Assembly: GCF_040358985.1 (NCBI RefSeq)
Contig: NZ_CP132932.1
Coordinates: forward strand, 2,852,001 to 2,916,000
Direction: 5' to 3'
Source of the DNA: Tunturibacter empetritectus
GTDB lineage: Bacteria; Acidobacteriota; Terriglobia; Terriglobales; Acidobacteriaceae
Length of the DNA stretch: 64,000 nt
Part shown: positions 17,404 through 26,642 of the stretch, piece after piece
Position numbering within the stretch: the first letter of the stretch is position 1
How the letters are laid out: each line of letters begins with the position of its first letter
Position numbers and translations under genes: made by a program
Notes under the pieces: generated by a model
Seen by the model: only the letters and a program-made list of their open reading frames with translations
What the model was told of the DNA's origin: nothing
Database searches by the model: none

Positions 17404-18740
17404 AAAAACATCTCGTCAACGCAGTCTATGGAGTTCTCGACTACGGCTCATATCCGTTCGGGATGTTGCTGGTTGCGCCCATTGTGCTGCACAAACTCGG
17501 TGCGGCAGAGTATGGGATTTGGATGATCTCAACGGCGGTCGTCAGCGCTGGAGGCATCATCGCCTCGGGATTCTGTGACGCCAACATTCAGCGGGTTGCC
17601 ATACTTCGAGGAATAGGCGCAACTGATTCGATGGTGAACTCTGTACGCAGCATGCTGGGCATCAATCTGGTGCTTGGCATTACGTTAACGGTTGCCTCCT
17701 GGATTGCCGCGTCGTATGCTGCGCGTCATATCACGGTCGCATCTTTCACTCCGGTTCAGGAGTGCCTGATTTGCCTCCGCATAGCAAGCCTGCTGATCCT
17801 GGTCCGCGCTATCGAAAGTGTAAGTGTAAGCACGCAGCGCGCATTTGAACAATATCGCGATGCAGTGCAGGTAAGCGTCGCGGTTAGACTCTTGACGCTC
17901 ACTGCGGCAGCTCTACTCGTCCAATCTGGCCACAGTGTCATCTCCATTCTGACAGGCACCGCTGCCTTCCTTATCTCGGGGACGTACCTTCAGTTTCGTC
18001 AACTCTGGCGGCTTCTCGGCAGGCCCTCCTTGTTGCCTGCCTTTCATCCTGGTGAGACGCGATCGCTGCTGCGTCTCGGCATCTTCGCTTGGGTGCAGGC
18101 TCTGTGTGGCATTATCTTTGGACAGCTAGACCGACTGTTGCTTGGTGTCTATTTGGGTGCGGTGGCCCTCGCCCCTTACGCGCTGTGCATACAGTTTGCG
18201 CAGCCCGTCTTTGGGCTAGCTGCATCAGGACTCCACTTTTTGTTCCCCTATATCTCTGGACGCGCGGCTACAGTCTCCCGCGAAGTGTTGAAGCGCACAG
18301 TGTTGAAGGCATTCGCATGCAATTTGCTGCTTGTTTCTGGTAGTGCGGCCATGCTACTTAGCTTCGGACCAAGGTTGATCAGGATCTGGGCAGGAGGGGC
18401 AGTGGCACAAAGCGCCGCCGCTATCCTTCCTCCGATTGTGATCGGTTCGGCCCTTATGGGTCTGGGGGTGACTGGCATCTATGCCATGCAGGCTCTGGGG
18501 CTATTTCGCATGGCGGCCTGCATCAGCCTTGGAGGCAGGGCAGTCATGTTGGTTGTGATGATCTACCTGCTGCGCCATATGGGGATTGAAGGATTGGCAA
18601 TTTCGCGAGTCGGATATGGCTCAATTGCACTATTGGTGTATCTGCCTCTCGGCTATCAGCTAGGGATAGTACGCAAGAAGACGGTAAGGGCTTCATCTCT
18701 CGCAACAGCCTGCGAACTTCATGAAGGGCCTCGTCTATGA
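17400..18740 (+). CDS. Wzx-like polysaccharide flippase (MATE/MOP superfamily)
   Basis: The 446-residue protein is almost entirely hydrophobic, with about twelve predicted membrane helices. Its N-terminal NAVYGVLDYGSYPFGM...GAAEYGIWMI pattern is typical of oligosaccharide flippases. It would move undecaprenyl-linked repeat units across the inner membrane. I chose the ATG at 17400 because it overlaps the Wzz stop as ATGA. A GTG 17 codons upstream is open but less likely. The 3' end overlaps the glycosyltransferase start (ATGA at 18737-18740), so Wzz, Wzx and GT are one coupled unit. Confidence 0.85.
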   Translation: MKKHLVNAVYGVLDYGSYPFGMLLVAPIVLHKLGAAEYGIWMISTAVVSAGGIIASGFCDANIQRVAILRGIGATDSMVNSVRSMLGINLVLGITLTVASWIAASYAARHITVASFTPVQECLICLRIASLLILVRAIESVSVSTQRAFEQYRDAVQVSVAVRLLTLTAAALLVQSGHSVISILTGTAAFLISGTYLQFRQLWRLLGRPSLLPAFHPGETRSLLRLGIFAWVQALCGIIFGQLDRLLLGVYLGAVALAPYALCIQFAQPVFGLAASGLHFLFPYISGRAATVSREVLKRTVLKAFACNLLLVSGSAAMLLSFGPRLIRIWAGGAVAQSAAAILPPIVIGSALMGLGVTGIYAMQALGLFRMAACISLGGRAVMLVVMIYLLRHMGIEGLAISRVGYGSIALLVYLPLGYQLGIVRKKTVRASSLATACELHEGPRL

Positions 18741-19927
18741 AAATTCTCGTCGTCGCCGCCTCCTACTCGGCTAACATCTCTGGCCTTCAACGCCATGCCT
18801 TCAATATGGTGCGCTGTCTACTGCTTAATCCAGATATCACGGCGGTACACCTGGTCCTGGCCCCATGGCAGCGAAAGATGGCCGCGTCGGCCGGACTGGG
18901 TTCGGACCCGCGCCTTGCAATCCATTTTGAAGAGATGGACCGAGGAACCCTCGCGCGAAACCTGTGGTACTACAGGAAGCTTCCACAGCTCGTCTCCCGA
19001 TTGAAACCCGATCTGGTTCATCTCACTTATCCGATGCCGGTCGATGCAGAGGCGATCCGATGTCCGACGGTGCTGACCTTGCACGATCTTTATCCGTACG
19101 AGATACCGAGAAACTTCGGGCTGCATAAAGTCCTTTTCAATCGAGTGATCTTGCAGCACTGCCTCAACTCCGTTGATGCGATTGCCTGTGTCTCCGAGAC
19201 GACGATGAATCGGCTGAAGCAGTATGCCTCGACCAAGACTTATCAAAAAGCGACCCGCCTCTATAACTGCGTTGAGCCCGAACCCTTTTGTGCAACGCGA
19301 TCTCCGCTTCCAGGGTGGCAGGGTGAGCCTTTTCTGCTTAGCGTTGCTCAGCATAGGCGGAACAAGAACATCCCTCTGCTCATTCGTGCATTCGATCGCT
19401 TGTTGCAGCAAGAGCAGATACACCCGGCGACGAAGCTGGTCGTGATCGGAATCAAAGGACCGGAAACTCATCTCATCGAAACACTGGTGTCTCGGCGTGG
19501 TCTGCACAAAAGTGTGATCTTCCTGGAAGGACTGGAAGAGATGGAATTGCAATGGTGCTACTCGTGTTCTGAGGCCGTCGTGCTGCCGTCAGTGACAGAA
19601 GGTTTCGGCCTGCCTGTCGTGGAGGCGCTTCTCGCCGGCTGCCGCGTGGTCTGTTCAGACATCCCTGCGTTCCGCGAGGTCGGCGACCGCCATTGCCGGT
19701 TCATCGAGCTGCGAGAAGATGCCGAGGAGGCTCTCGCGACGGGGATCAGAGCAACATTGGATAATCCAGCCAAAGAGCCCATGTCGCTTCCGCACCTCTC
19801 GGCAGAAGTTCTTGCGAACGAGTACGCGAGACTTTATCGCGACTTGATACCCGCCGCCTCGATAGCAAAAAGTATGACCCGCAACTCTTCAATCCAACTG
19901 GTGGCCCCAGAAAGACAGTCCCTATGA
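18737..19927 (+). CDS. Glycosyltransferase family 4 (GT-B fold)
   Basis: The 396-residue GT-B enzyme has an N-terminal acceptor domain beginning KILVVAASYSANISGLQRH. The C-terminal nucleotide-sugar domain contains the GT4 signatures LLSVAQHRRNKNIPLLIRAF and SVTEGFGLPVVEALLAGC, where the Glu-x7-Glu pair lies in EGFGLPVVE. It is cytoplasmic or membrane-associated and adds a sugar to the growing repeat unit. The donor is not predictable. It is coupled to the flippase by ATGA. It is the only glycosyltransferase in the locus within this window, so further transferases for the repeat unit must be encoded elsewhere. Confidence 0.9.
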   Translation: MKILVVAASYSANISGLQRHAFNMVRCLLLNPDITAVHLVLAPWQRKMAASAGLGSDPRLAIHFEEMDRGTLARNLWYYRKLPQLVSRLKPDLVHLTYPMPVDAEAIRCPTVLTLHDLYPYEIPRNFGLHKVLFNRVILQHCLNSVDAIACVSETTMNRLKQYASTKTYQKATRLYNCVEPEPFCATRSPLPGWQGEPFLLSVAQHRRNKNIPLLIRAFDRLLQQEQIHPATKLVVIGIKGPETHLIETLVSRRGLHKSVIFLEGLEEMELQWCYSCSEAVVLPSVTEGFGLPVVEALLAGCRVVCSDIPAFREVGDRHCRFIELREDAEEALATGIRATLDNPAKEPMSLPHLSAEVLANEYARLYRDLIPAASIAKSMTRNSSIQLVAPERQSL

Positions 19928-20159
19928 GAGAAGAAGACACGCCCCGGCCTTGGTTAACGTGGGCTGACGACGCGCGATTGGGTCTAATGAGACTAGACAG
20001 AATTTTGACAATTGACTAACTGACACATGACAACTTGAGGCGATTAATTCTCTACGGTATGAAGAGCGCTGAGATATTTCGCACAAGCAAGCAGGCATGT
20101 TACGCGATTGACAATTGCGCCCGGCTTCCACCCAAACGAATGTAGCTAGAGGAGAGTAT
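19928..20159. promoter_or_regulatory. Intergenic region before the cupredoxin-cytochrome pair
   Basis: This is a 232-base gap. Two TTGACA hexamers, each followed by ATTG (20005-20010 and 20108-20113), could be -35 elements, but I cannot pair either with a clear -10. The gap suggests that the cupredoxin and cytochrome genes have their own promoter instead of reading through from the glycosyltransferase. Confidence 0.4.
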
Positions 20160-20525
20160 ATGAAGAGAAATGAAACGTTGATGGGCGCCTTGGCCGCAGG
20201 TTTAATAACAATCGGCTTCCCGGGCCACGTGGTCAAGGCGCAGGGAGCACCGCGTCAAGTGGAAGTTACCGCCAAGCGTTTTGCGTATGCTCCGGGTGAG
20301 ATCACTCTAAAAAAGGGACAGCCCGTTGTACTAATCATCAAGAGCGAAGATGTAGCTCATGGCCTCCGCTTTCGTGAACTTAACCTGAATGCTAAGGTCG
20401 ACAAAGGTGGATCGGCCCAGTTGAGTTTCATCCCGGATAAAACCGGCGACTTCGTAGGGCATTGCTCTGTGTTTTGCGGATCTGGTCATGGTGCGATGAG
20501 CTTGACATTGCATGTGGTGGAGTAG
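20160..20525 (+). CDS. Secreted cupredoxin with CuA-type ligand set
   Basis: The 121-residue protein has a signal peptide (about residues 7-27, cleavage near VKAQG) and one cupredoxin domain. The copper ligands are visible as His67 (in VAHGLRF), Cys102, Cys106, His110 and Met113 in HCSVFCGSGHGAM. That is the CxxxCxxxHxxM arrangement of the binuclear CuA centre of cytochrome oxidase subunit II and nitrous-oxide reductase. It lacks the membrane hairpin of subunit II, and no oxidase subunit I is nearby, so it is likely a soluble periplasmic electron carrier. The ATG at 20160 has a strong AGAGGAG. The next gene, two bases downstream, is a cytochrome c lipoprotein and a likely redox partner. Confidence 0.8.
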   Translation: MKRNETLMGALAAGLITIGFPGHVVKAQGAPRQVEVTAKRFAYAPGEITLKKGQPVVLIIKSEDVAHGLRFRELNLNAKVDKGGSAQLSFIPDKTGDFVGHCSVFCGSGHGAMSLTLHVVE

Positions 20526-20527
20526 TC

Positions 20528-20998
20528 ATGCGGCTGCCTGCCGGAGTAATTCTCGCAGCGTTCGCGGCAGCGTTGACTGGATGTAAGGTGAGCCCTCCAG
20601 GCAAGATCGAGAGGGCGACTGTCACCTTCGTCAAGCATCACATCTTCATCGGCAACAAGAGTCAAAAAAATCCACTGGAGCCTAACGCTGCAACCTGGGC
20701 GGATGGCAAAGAGGCGTTCTCGCATTATTGCGTCGCTTGCCACGGCATGGATGGACAGAACACTGGAGTTCCATTTGCGGATCACATCTCACCACCCATC
20801 CCCTCCTTGACTTCAGATGAGGTCCAGCGATACTCGGATGGCCAGCTCAAAGAGATTCTCGACAATGGAATCTGGCCGTCAGGTATGCCTGGTTCTAAGG
20901 GAACACTTAGCGATGATGAGCTTTGGGCGATCGTAGTGTTCATTCGGCATCTACCGCCAGCCGGGAGCCAAGGCATTCCAGAGATGTACAACCACTAA
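20528..20998 (+). CDS. Cytochrome c lipoprotein
   Basis: The 156-residue protein starts with a lipoprotein signal peptide ending in a lipobox (LTGC, Cys19). One class I haem motif (Cys68-Val-Ala-Cys71-His72) follows, with a distal Met in SGMPG (Met120). It should be lipid-anchored in the periplasm and carry electrons. GTGGAG lies just before the ATG at 20528. It begins two bases after the stop of the CuA cupredoxin gene, so the two form a small operon. The pair sits between the glycosyltransferase and O-antigen ligase genes, which is an odd location for respiratory proteins. Confidence 0.8.
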   Translation: MRLPAGVILAAFAAALTGCKVSPPGKIERATVTFVKHHIFIGNKSQKNPLEPNAATWADGKEAFSHYCVACHGMDGQNTGVPFADHISPPIPSLTSDEVQRYSDGQLKEILDNGIWPSGMPGSKGTLSDDELWAIVVFIRHLPPAGSQGIPEMYNH

Positions 20999-21021
20999 GT
21001 CTTCAACGAGACAAGTGAACA

Positions 21022-22308
21022 ATGGCAACCATCAGTAACTCGACCATCGCGCTACAACCACAAGTGTCGAAGTACTCAGCTTCGGCATTTTGCGTCGGGT
21101 TCTATTTTGCAATCCGCGTTGTTACGACTGTCTTCCTTGTCCGTATCCTGGGTACGGATCCGCAAGTGGGTGCAGCAACAGACCTGACTCTTAATTTCCT
21201 GCTGTTGGGCTTCATCTGGCTATCGACACTGGGAACAAGGAGTCACGATTCCGCCTCCGTACTGACGCTTGCGCAGATTCGATGGGTTCTCATCTTTCTC
21301 GGATTTTCAGGGTGCAGTCTGCTGTGGAGTGAAACAGCGTCGCCATTGGCGTCGGCTGCATACTGGTGCGGCACCGTATCTGATGTCGTAATGATTATCT
21401 TACTGCTGCGCAATCGATCTGGAGTTGAGGCAGCGGAAGGGCTGATGACGGGTTTTGTATGGGGCTGCTGCTGCATCGCCTTAGTCGCCTGGGTGATGCC
21501 GGCTCAATTTGATATGCGTCTTGGAGATGAAGACTATCTCAATGGCAACACAATCGGAAATCTCTGTGCTTTTGCCATCTTTTTTTCTCAATATCTCTCG
21601 AGGTCTAGAAAAGCCCGTTGGGGACTCGCGATCTTCTTCCTTGCGATTACACTTGTCCGCAGTCTCAGCAAGACAGCCATTGTCGCGTTTCTGATCAGCG
21701 AAGGTTATCTCATCATCCAGGACCGGGCCATGAATCGTCGGACAAAGATATACCTGACGGTCGGGGTAGTGGTAGTCGTCCTCGCCTTCTGGGGCCTGTT
21801 TGAGGCGTATTACGACTTCTACACATCCTATGGTAATCAGTCAGAGACTCTGACGGGGCGCACCGCGATCTGGGCCTATGTGACCAATGCGGCACTTGAA
21901 AAACCTTGGATCGGCCATGGCTTCGATTCCATGTGGAAAGTAGTTCCTGCCTTCGGAACCTTCGAGGCGCGGCACGCCGAGGACGAAGTGTTAGAGCAAC
22001 TCTATTCGTACGGAATCGTCGGCTTAGTCATACTCTGTGGCGTATATGGAGATTTATATCGGAAGGTTCGCAAACTCAACGAAGGTCCGCTCCGGATCAT
22101 CTTCGTCGGGATGCTGATGTTTGTCCTTGTCCGAGGTTTTGCAGAGGCCGAACCCTTTGATCTCTTGTTTCCTCTATGGGCTATCGTCTTAGTTACTTCG
22201 CTCGTTACTCGGGATGCTGTAGCCGGGCATCGTATACAGCCTCGTCTGTTGCCATTAATGCGAGTGTACGACCCCGAATTTGAGTCCATCGCTGACAGCG
22301 CAATCTAA
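21022..22308 (+). CDS. O-antigen ligase/polymerase (WaaL/Wzy-like) membrane protein
   Basis: The 428-residue polytopic protein has about ten to twelve hydrophobic helices. The large periplasmic loop is in the second half (about residues 245-320), containing TLTGRTAIWAYVTNAALEKPWIGHGFDSMW, which matches the Wzy_C signature 'GR..iW......i...p..G.G'. It should polymerise undecaprenyl-linked repeat units or ligate the chain to its acceptor in the periplasm. It starts 23 bases after the cytochrome gene on the same strand. With the upstream SLBB, Wzz and Wzx genes it completes a Wzx/Wzy-type pathway. Confidence 0.8.
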   Translation: MATISNSTIALQPQVSKYSASAFCVGFYFAIRVVTTVFLVRILGTDPQVGAATDLTLNFLLLGFIWLSTLGTRSHDSASVLTLAQIRWVLIFLGFSGCSLLWSETASPLASAAYWCGTVSDVVMIILLLRNRSGVEAAEGLMTGFVWGCCCIALVAWVMPAQFDMRLGDEDYLNGNTIGNLCAFAIFFSQYLSRSRKARWGLAIFFLAITLVRSLSKTAIVAFLISEGYLIIQDRAMNRRTKIYLTVGVVVVVLAFWGLFEAYYDFYTSYGNQSETLTGRTAIWAYVTNAALEKPWIGHGFDSMWKVVPAFGTFEARHAEDEVLEQLYSYGIVGLVILCGVYGDLYRKVRKLNEGPLRIIFVGMLMFVLVRGFAEAEPFDLLFPLWAIVLVTSLVTRDAVAGHRIQPRLLPLMRVYDPEFESIADSAI

Positions 22309-22461
22309 AGGAGTAGGGAAACGGCCGGGCGGGGTTACTAAACAGCCAGTTGCAGAGCTAGAATTCACCACCGGAATTGTCATCTGTTTGTCATTTGTGC
22401 CGATCGAAGCCTCAATTCCTAACACCAGTCGACGAGAATAAACTAGAGAGGTCCGGAAATT

Positions 22462-23202
22462 ATGATCATGGAAGCGGATTTTGTGAAAGACAGCATCGAA
22501 CTCGAATCGACGCATTCAGTCAGTCTCGGAACAATCCTGATCATTGAAGATGATCCGCGCATGCAAAAAGTCCTTCGCCGGATCTTCGCTGAAGAACACT
22601 ACACCGTGCTCGTTGCAGGAGATGGTCAGACCGGGCTGAATTTGTTCCGCACGGAGCGGCCCGTGGCGGTAGTCCTTGATTTAATACTGCCTGGCATTCC
22701 TGGCCGCGAACTTTGCCAGAAGTTCAAGTCGATCTCCAGCGAAACTCCGATCATCGTGCTTAGCGCGATTAGCGAAGTAGTGGACAAGGTCTTGCTGCTG
22801 GAACTGGGGGCTGACGACTATGTTACAAAACCGTTCAGTCCACGCGAACTGACGGCCCGCATTCAAGCGGCTATCCGAAGGCAGCGCAAACCCGCCCGCG
22901 CAGAGATCTTCCGCTTCGCCGACTGCGAAATCGACTTCAAGAGTATGACCGCACGGCGTAGCGGAGTGCCTGTTAGTCTCACGGCACACGAGTTCAAGCT
23001 GCTTAAATACTTTACTGAAAACATTGACCGTGTCCTTACCCGAGAACTCCTGTTGAATGAGGTGTGGGGTTATAACTCCTACCCCACAACGCGGACAGTT
23101 GATAATCAGATATTGAAACTGCGTCAAAAGCTGGAAACCAACCCGGCCGATCCAAAACATATCCTCACTATCTATGGGGCAGGATATAAATTTGTTCCAT
23201 GA
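22462..23202 (+). CDS. OmpR-family response regulator
   Basis: The 246-residue protein has a receiver domain (about 24-140) with acidic residues Asp30-Asp31 region, phospho-acceptor Asp73 (VLDLILPG) and Lys123 (TKPFSPREL). An OmpR/PhoB winged-helix domain follows (about 150-246; LTAHEFKLLKYF, the RELLLNEVWGY recognition region, TRTVDNQILKLRQKLE). The C-terminal YGAGYKFVP is typical, and the overall look is KdpE-like. GAGAGG precedes the ATG. It is the first gene of a unit continuing with a sensor kinase, a porin and a cupredoxin. Those genes are its most likely targets or companions. Confidence 0.9.
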   Translation: MIMEADFVKDSIELESTHSVSLGTILIIEDDPRMQKVLRRIFAEEHYTVLVAGDGQTGLNLFRTERPVAVVLDLILPGIPGRELCQKFKSISSETPIIVLSAISEVVDKVLLLELGADDYVTKPFSPRELTARIQAAIRRQRKPARAEIFRFADCEIDFKSMTARRSGVPVSLTAHEFKLLKYFTENIDRVLTRELLLNEVWGYNSYPTTRTVDNQILKLRQKLETNPADPKHILTIYGAGYKFVP

Positions 23203-23230
23203 GTATTCCCAGTCAAGGCCGGCTGCCCAA

Positions 23231-25066
23231 ATGACCAACGAGTTAGTAGGCCTCAACGAGAAGCCGGGGATTCGGACACACATCCTGTTGGTCGTTGCCA
23301 TGGCGTTGGTAATTGCAGTTGTTACGGGTTCGTCGCTGTTACTCATCCGCCATCGCTTGCGCGTCGAAGTTACAGAGGAGCTGTCCCAGGACCTGACTCA
23401 CTCTGTCACCACATTCCAAAACCTGCAGGCAGAGCGCGTAGCAGCTTTGGAGCGTGAGAACTCGCTCCTTGCCCAACTGCCAACTTTGAAGGCGCTGATG
23501 ACCAGCGGCGACGACCTCACCATTCAGGATGGCGCTACCGAATTTTGGCGGCTTAGCGGAAACGATCTGTTCGCGTTGATGGACCCCAGCGGACGTGTGG
23601 TCGCTGTCTATAGAAAGCACGCGGCTCCTGATGCGACCCTGGTCCGTGGGCTGCAGACCTTGACCACCTCACCGGATAAGCGTTACCTGATTGACGGCCG
23701 AGGGCTTTACGTCTGTTCTCTGCAGCCTCTTTACTTTGGTGGCGACGGCGATGGCACACTGCTTGGCTATGTCGTAAGCGGTGTGTCCATCGAACCGACC
23801 GTGCGTCAGATCAGCCGGCCCACTGGCGCTGAGGCTACATTCCTGAACGGTGGCGAAGTGGTAGCCAGTACGCTGAGTTCATCAGCACAGGCTAGCCTGA
23901 CAGCCGAACCGCTGTTGAGGTCCAACATGATGCCGACTCCTGCCGTGTTGAACCTTGGAGGAACCCGTTTTCTCGCCGATACCGAGGATCTCACAGCTGG
24001 GGCAACTGCCCCGCTTAAATTGGTTGTATTGAGATCCTTTGAGGAAGCGGACCGGTCGATCCACCGGATCGATCAGATTGTGCTGAGTGCGGGGCTTCTG
24101 GCGTTTCTCCTGGGCACCCCTTTGATGATTGTTCTCTCACGCTTTGTGACTCGTCCGCTTGAAGAGCTTTCGCGGAGTGTGATCGCATTTGGTGTGGGGG
24201 ATGGAGCATATCGTATCCCTAAATATGGAACGCAGGAGGTTCGCCAGCTGAGTACAGCCTTCTCAGGCATGCGGAAAGAGATTCAACAGAAGAGCAGGGA
24301 ACTGCTGGAGTCTGAGCGTTTGGCGACGATCGGCCGCATGGCGAGTTCGGTCTCACATGACCTCCGGCACTACTTGGCTGCGATCTATGCCAACTCGGAG
24401 TTTTTGGCCTCACGTCAGCTTTCAGAGCAGGAACGTGCGGAGATATTCGCAGACGTTCGTGCAGCCGTGCACGGCACCACCGATATGATCGAGTCGCTTC
24501 TCATCTTCAGCCGCAACGGTGCTGCCATGAAGCGTTCTCCAGAGATAATGGCTACCCTGCTCGAACGAGCTGCCGCGGTGGTCCGTGCGCATCCGGATTC
24601 GGAGCACGTTTCATTGAAGTTGCAATATGGTGATCCCGCGAAGACCACAATCGCGGCCGACGGAAAGCAAATCGAACGTGCACTTTGCAATCTCTTACTC
24701 AACGCCTGCCAGGCCACGCGGCCGGCCGAGCGGGAGCGTAAAGTGATGTTGACCCTTGAGGTCCACGAAACTCAGATGTTTATCCACATTATCGATAATG
24801 GAGAGGGAATCCCGGACGCCATTCGTAACAGCTTGTTCGAACCTTTTGTGAGTGAGGGAAAACAGAAGGGCACAGGTCTCGGTCTCACGCTCGCTAACTG
24901 CATTGCTATTGAGCACGGAGGAGAGGTCGTTCTTCTCAAAAGCCGCCCTGGTGAAACTGTCTTTCAGATGAGGTTGTCGCGCGGGCTTCTAATCCCTGAC
25001 GTGACGGCTCTTCCGGAAGCGAATCCGCAAAATCAGGTTATCGAACATGAGAATATACGGTCCTAG
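23231..25066 (+). CDS. Membrane sensor histidine kinase
   Basis: A protein of about 611 residues. The N-terminal membrane helix (THILLVVAMALVIAVVTGSSLL) is followed by a periplasmic CACHE/PDC-like sensor of about 250 residues and a second helix. A HAMP linker (SRFVTRPLEELSRSV) and a dimerisation domain with phospho-acceptor His near 376 (SSVSHDLRHYLAAI) come next. The ATPase domain has the N-box (LCNLLLNACQ), G1 (DNGEGIPD) and G2 (GTGLGLTLA). The cytoplasmic His would phosphorylate the upstream response regulator. An ATG at 23174 would overlap the regulator gene by 29 bases. I prefer 23231, but neither start has a clear ribosome binding site. The signal sensed is unknown. Confidence 0.9.
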   Translation: MTNELVGLNEKPGIRTHILLVVAMALVIAVVTGSSLLLIRHRLRVEVTEELSQDLTHSVTTFQNLQAERVAALERENSLLAQLPTLKALMTSGDDLTIQDGATEFWRLSGNDLFALMDPSGRVVAVYRKHAAPDATLVRGLQTLTTSPDKRYLIDGRGLYVCSLQPLYFGGDGDGTLLGYVVSGVSIEPTVRQISRPTGAEATFLNGGEVVASTLSSSAQASLTAEPLLRSNMMPTPAVLNLGGTRFLADTEDLTAGATAPLKLVVLRSFEEADRSIHRIDQIVLSAGLLAFLLGTPLMIVLSRFVTRPLEELSRSVIAFGVGDGAYRIPKYGTQEVRQLSTAFSGMRKEIQQKSRELLESERLATIGRMASSVSHDLRHYLAAIYANSEFLASRQLSEQERAEIFADVRAAVHGTTDMIESLLIFSRNGAAMKRSPEIMATLLERAAAVVRAHPDSEHVSLKLQYGDPAKTTIAADGKQIERALCNLLLNACQATRPAERERKVMLTLEVHETQMFIHIIDNGEGIPDAIRNSLFEPFVSEGKQKGTGLGLTLANCIAIEHGGEVVLLKSRPGETVFQMRLSRGLLIPDVTALPEANPQNQVIEHENIRS

Positions 25067-26642
25067 CAGAACTTGTCGTTTCTTGAGTTCTCTTCGCAGC
25101 CTATCGTGGATGTCGTTACTGGCTTTATCCTGCGGACTCTTCGCCCGTGGTGCGTATGCGCAGAACGCAACGCCGCCGGATTTGTCGGATCAGCTCCAGA
25201 GGTTGACGGAAGCGATGGCGCGAACCCAGGCTCAGGTCGAGCAGTCGCAACGCGAACTGGATGAGATGCGCCGACAAATGAGTGCTCTGCAGGCACTCAT
25301 GGCAAAGTCCGGTTCCTCAGCGAATGTTACGTCCCCGCCTGCAGCCACCCCAGAGGCAACTTCGTCAACTTCACAGCCGCCATCAACGACTGCCAGCGTC
25401 GATATCGATGAAATTCGCGAACGTCAAGCAATAGACGAGGCGCAGATCAAAACTCAAGATCAGACAAAGGTAGAGAGCGAATCAAAGTATCCCGTAAAAG
25501 TAACTGGACTGTTACTGCTCAACGGATTCGTCAATACCAGACAAGTGGACGCAGCGCCTACGCCCACAGTCGCGGTCTCTGGACCGGGCAGCAGTGGCGC
25601 GTCGTTACGTCAGACTGTTCTCGGTATCGCGGCTCGCGGCCCGCATCTCTTCGGTGCTCGAAGCTACGCAGATCTGAGCGTGGATTTTGACGGCAACCCG
25701 TCGTCCGTCAGCACCACAACCAACTACGCCGGCTACGACGCATCCAACGCTACACTATTACGGCTGCGGACAGCTCATGCGGGTCTGCAATGGGAACACA
25801 CCCAGGCGTACTTTTCGTTGGATCGCCCTATCTTCAGCCCGGATACGCCAACCTCATTGACTGCGGTGGCGGAGCCTTCGCTCGCCTGGTCCGGTAACCT
25901 TTGGACGTGGAATCCGCAGCTCGGTGTCACGCAGGACCTTCCCGTTGGTTCTCACACGGTTCGTCTGCAGGGAGCTCTGGTCGATGTCGGGGATGCCCCA
26001 TGGCCTGCCCCGCCAATCTCTATGGCGATTGGCGGGACCTCCGCAACCACCGCACAACAGAGCCGTTGGCCGGGTGCGGAGGCCCGTGTCGCGCTGCTTG
26101 GGTCGAAACTGGATGATGGCAGCCATCTCGGCTTCGGGGGATACTTCGCTCCTCATCTCAGTCCGTTCGGAAAACGCTTCGACGCTTGGGCCGGAACGCT
26201 CGATGCAAAATTGCTTCTGCCGTTCCGCCTCGCATTCAGCGGCAGCTTCTACCGCGGAGAGGCACTGGGCGGACTTGGAGGCGGAGCCTTTAAAGATTTC
26301 ACCTATATCGCCGGTTCAATTCCCGGTGAATATTACTCCCGTCCGCTCGATGACGTCGGAGGGTGGGCACAACTGAAAGAGAAGCTCAGTGAACGGCTGG
26401 AATTCAACGCTGCGTTCGGGCTCGACAACGTCTTCTCGAAAGAGCTGCGGCCATACGCCATCACAGGCGGAAGTATCTATCAGAACCTCGCAAGAAACCG
26501 GACATACACCGGCAACATCCTCTATAGCCCAAGCGCTTACCTGCTCTTCTCTCTCGAGTATCGTCGTCTTGAGAGTTCACCTGTCAATGGCTTGACTGCC
26601 GGCAGCAACATCATCGGTGTCGGCGCGGGATATAGGTTCTGA
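25047..26642 (+). CDS. Outer-membrane porin with N-terminal coiled coil
   Basis: The 531-residue protein has a signal peptide (cleavage near GAYAQN), then a heptad-repeat coiled coil (about residues 45-90, rich in Gln, Arg, Glu and Met). A Pro/Thr/Ser linker and a C-terminal domain of about 370 residues follow, with amphipathic beta strands ending in a Tyr-Arg-Phe barrel terminus. This layout matches trimeric porins that carry an N-terminal periplasmic coiled coil (OprP- or DcaP-like). The substrate is unknown. The ATG lies inside the 3' end of the kinase gene (20-base overlap), and its stop overlaps the cupredoxin start (TGATG), so it is co-translated with both. Confidence 0.75.
   Translation: MRIYGPSRTCRFLSSLRSLSWMSLLALSCGLFARGAYAQNATPPDLSDQLQRLTEAMARTQAQVEQSQRELDEMRRQMSALQALMAKSGSSANVTSPPAATPEATSSTSQPPSTTASVDIDEIRERQAIDEAQIKTQDQTKVESESKYPVKVTGLLLLNGFVNTRQVDAAPTPTVAVSGPGSSGASLRQTVLGIAARGPHLFGARSYADLSVDFDGNPSSVSTTTNYAGYDASNATLLRLRTAHAGLQWEHTQAYFSLDRPIFSPDTPTSLTAVAEPSLAWSGNLWTWNPQLGVTQDLPVGSHTVRLQGALVDVGDAPWPAPPISMAIGGTSATTAQQSRWPGAEARVALLGSKLDDGSHLGFGGYFAPHLSPFGKRFDAWAGTLDAKLLLPFRLAFSGSFYRGEALGGLGGGAFKDFTYIAGSIPGEYYSRPLDDVGGWAQLKEKLSERLEFNAAFGLDNVFSKELRPYAITGGSIYQNLARNRTYTGNILYSPSAYLLFSLEYRRLESSPVNGLTAGSNIIGVGAGYRF

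Noticed and set aside
20160..20998. Cytochrome oxidase subunit II operon
   Set aside because: The CuA protein has no transmembrane hairpin and no subunit I or III gene is nearby, so it is called a free cupredoxin.
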